A stretch of 64,000 nucleotides of DNA. It comes from Virgibacillus_N oceani_A. Lineage in GTDB: Bacteria; Bacillota; Bacilli; Bacillales; Amphibacillaceae. Where the stretch lies: the NCBI GenBank assembly GCA_041521345.1, contig JBGOHB010000003.1. The stretch is one strand, 5' to 3'. Below are positions 63,924-64,000 of the stretch, piece by piece. The notes under the pieces are model-generated. The model made no database searches. It was given only the letters and a program-made list of their open reading frames with translations, and was not told where the DNA came from. Made by a program: the position numbers and the translations under genes. Positions within the stretch are counted from its first letter, which is position 1, and each line of letters opens with the position of its first letter.

Positions 63924-64000
63924 ATGCCTGCCCAATTTTTAACCAATCTTTTCATTGCTTTTTTATGGATGCTCCTGATGGATGAGAATGAATGGCACTT
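63924..64000 (+). CDS. mrpE: Na+/H+ antiporter subunit MrpE (5' end only)
   Basis: ATG 63924 follows AGGAGGTGA. The 25 visible residues (AQFLTNLFIAFLWMLLMDEN) match the start of MrpE. It is cut by the window edge; mrpF and mrpG are expected beyond. Confidence 0.88.
   Translation, partial: MPAQFLTNLFIAFLWMLLMDENEWH

Overview
The window reads as chromosomal DNA of a low-GC Gram-positive bacterium of the family Bacillaceae, probably a halotolerant or alkaliphilic genus close to Oceanobacillus or Virgibacillus. The reasons are strong GGAGG-type ribosome sites, frequent TTG/GTG starts, and Bacillus-type modules: pst with PhoP boxes, bceRSAB, des-desK-desR, an S-box riboswitch, a SinI-like peptide, PadR with a HAAS-domain partner, argGH, and a seven-gene-type Mrp antiporter operon. 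The genus is an inference; no rRNA or tRNA gene is present to settle it.

Layout. 1-3 kb: phosphate transporter pstS-pstC-pstA on the minus strand, with four PhoP half-sites in front. 3-11 kb: a DNA glycosylase, an alpha/beta hydrolase, a large hybrid sensor kinase with its OmpR-type regulator, an orphan SinI-like anti-repressor peptide, an NAD(P)-binding protein and a lipoprotein. 11-15.5 kb: an array of 52-bp tandem repeats, then padR, a HAAS-domain protein, a DUF4173-type membrane protein and a stand-alone undecaprenyl diphosphate synthase. 15.5-20 kb: WYL regulator, NmrA-type protein, VOC protein and a DrrAB-type exporter. 20-23 kb: argG-argH behind two ARG boxes. 23-29 kb: a YutJ-type flavoprotein, a truncated TnpB gene with hairpins at both ends, and household enzymes. 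29-34 kb: bceRSAB peptide-antibiotic sensing and detoxification.

34-51 kb is the accessory, eroded part. It holds a gutted FAD dehydrogenase, two tiny hydrophobic peptide genes, an SgrR-type regulator facing an MFS exporter, and an S-box operon (cyclase plus YxjG/H-type methionine synthase). It also carries fragments of a 3D-domain cell-wall protein and of a DUF3231 protein, a decayed ArsR/MFS pair, two copies (one broken, one intact) of a type I holin-like toxin module with an antisense RNA, a TOTE-type primase-helicase, a GC-rich stretch that folds on paper into nested helices, and a remnant toxin-antitoxin-like pair.

51-64 kb: a small export protein, a LytTR regulator fused to a degenerate ABC domain with its permease, the membrane-fluidity system des-desK-desR, a MITE-like element, a KdpD-like universal stress protein, and mrpABCD with the start of mrpE.

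Working together: the Pho, Arg, SAM, Des and Bce modules each carry their own visible control site beside the genes they control. The intergenic DNA is unusually rich in small repeats (52-bp tandem array, three dispersed repeat families, a 15-bp-TIR element), which suggests an actively rearranging chromosome segment.
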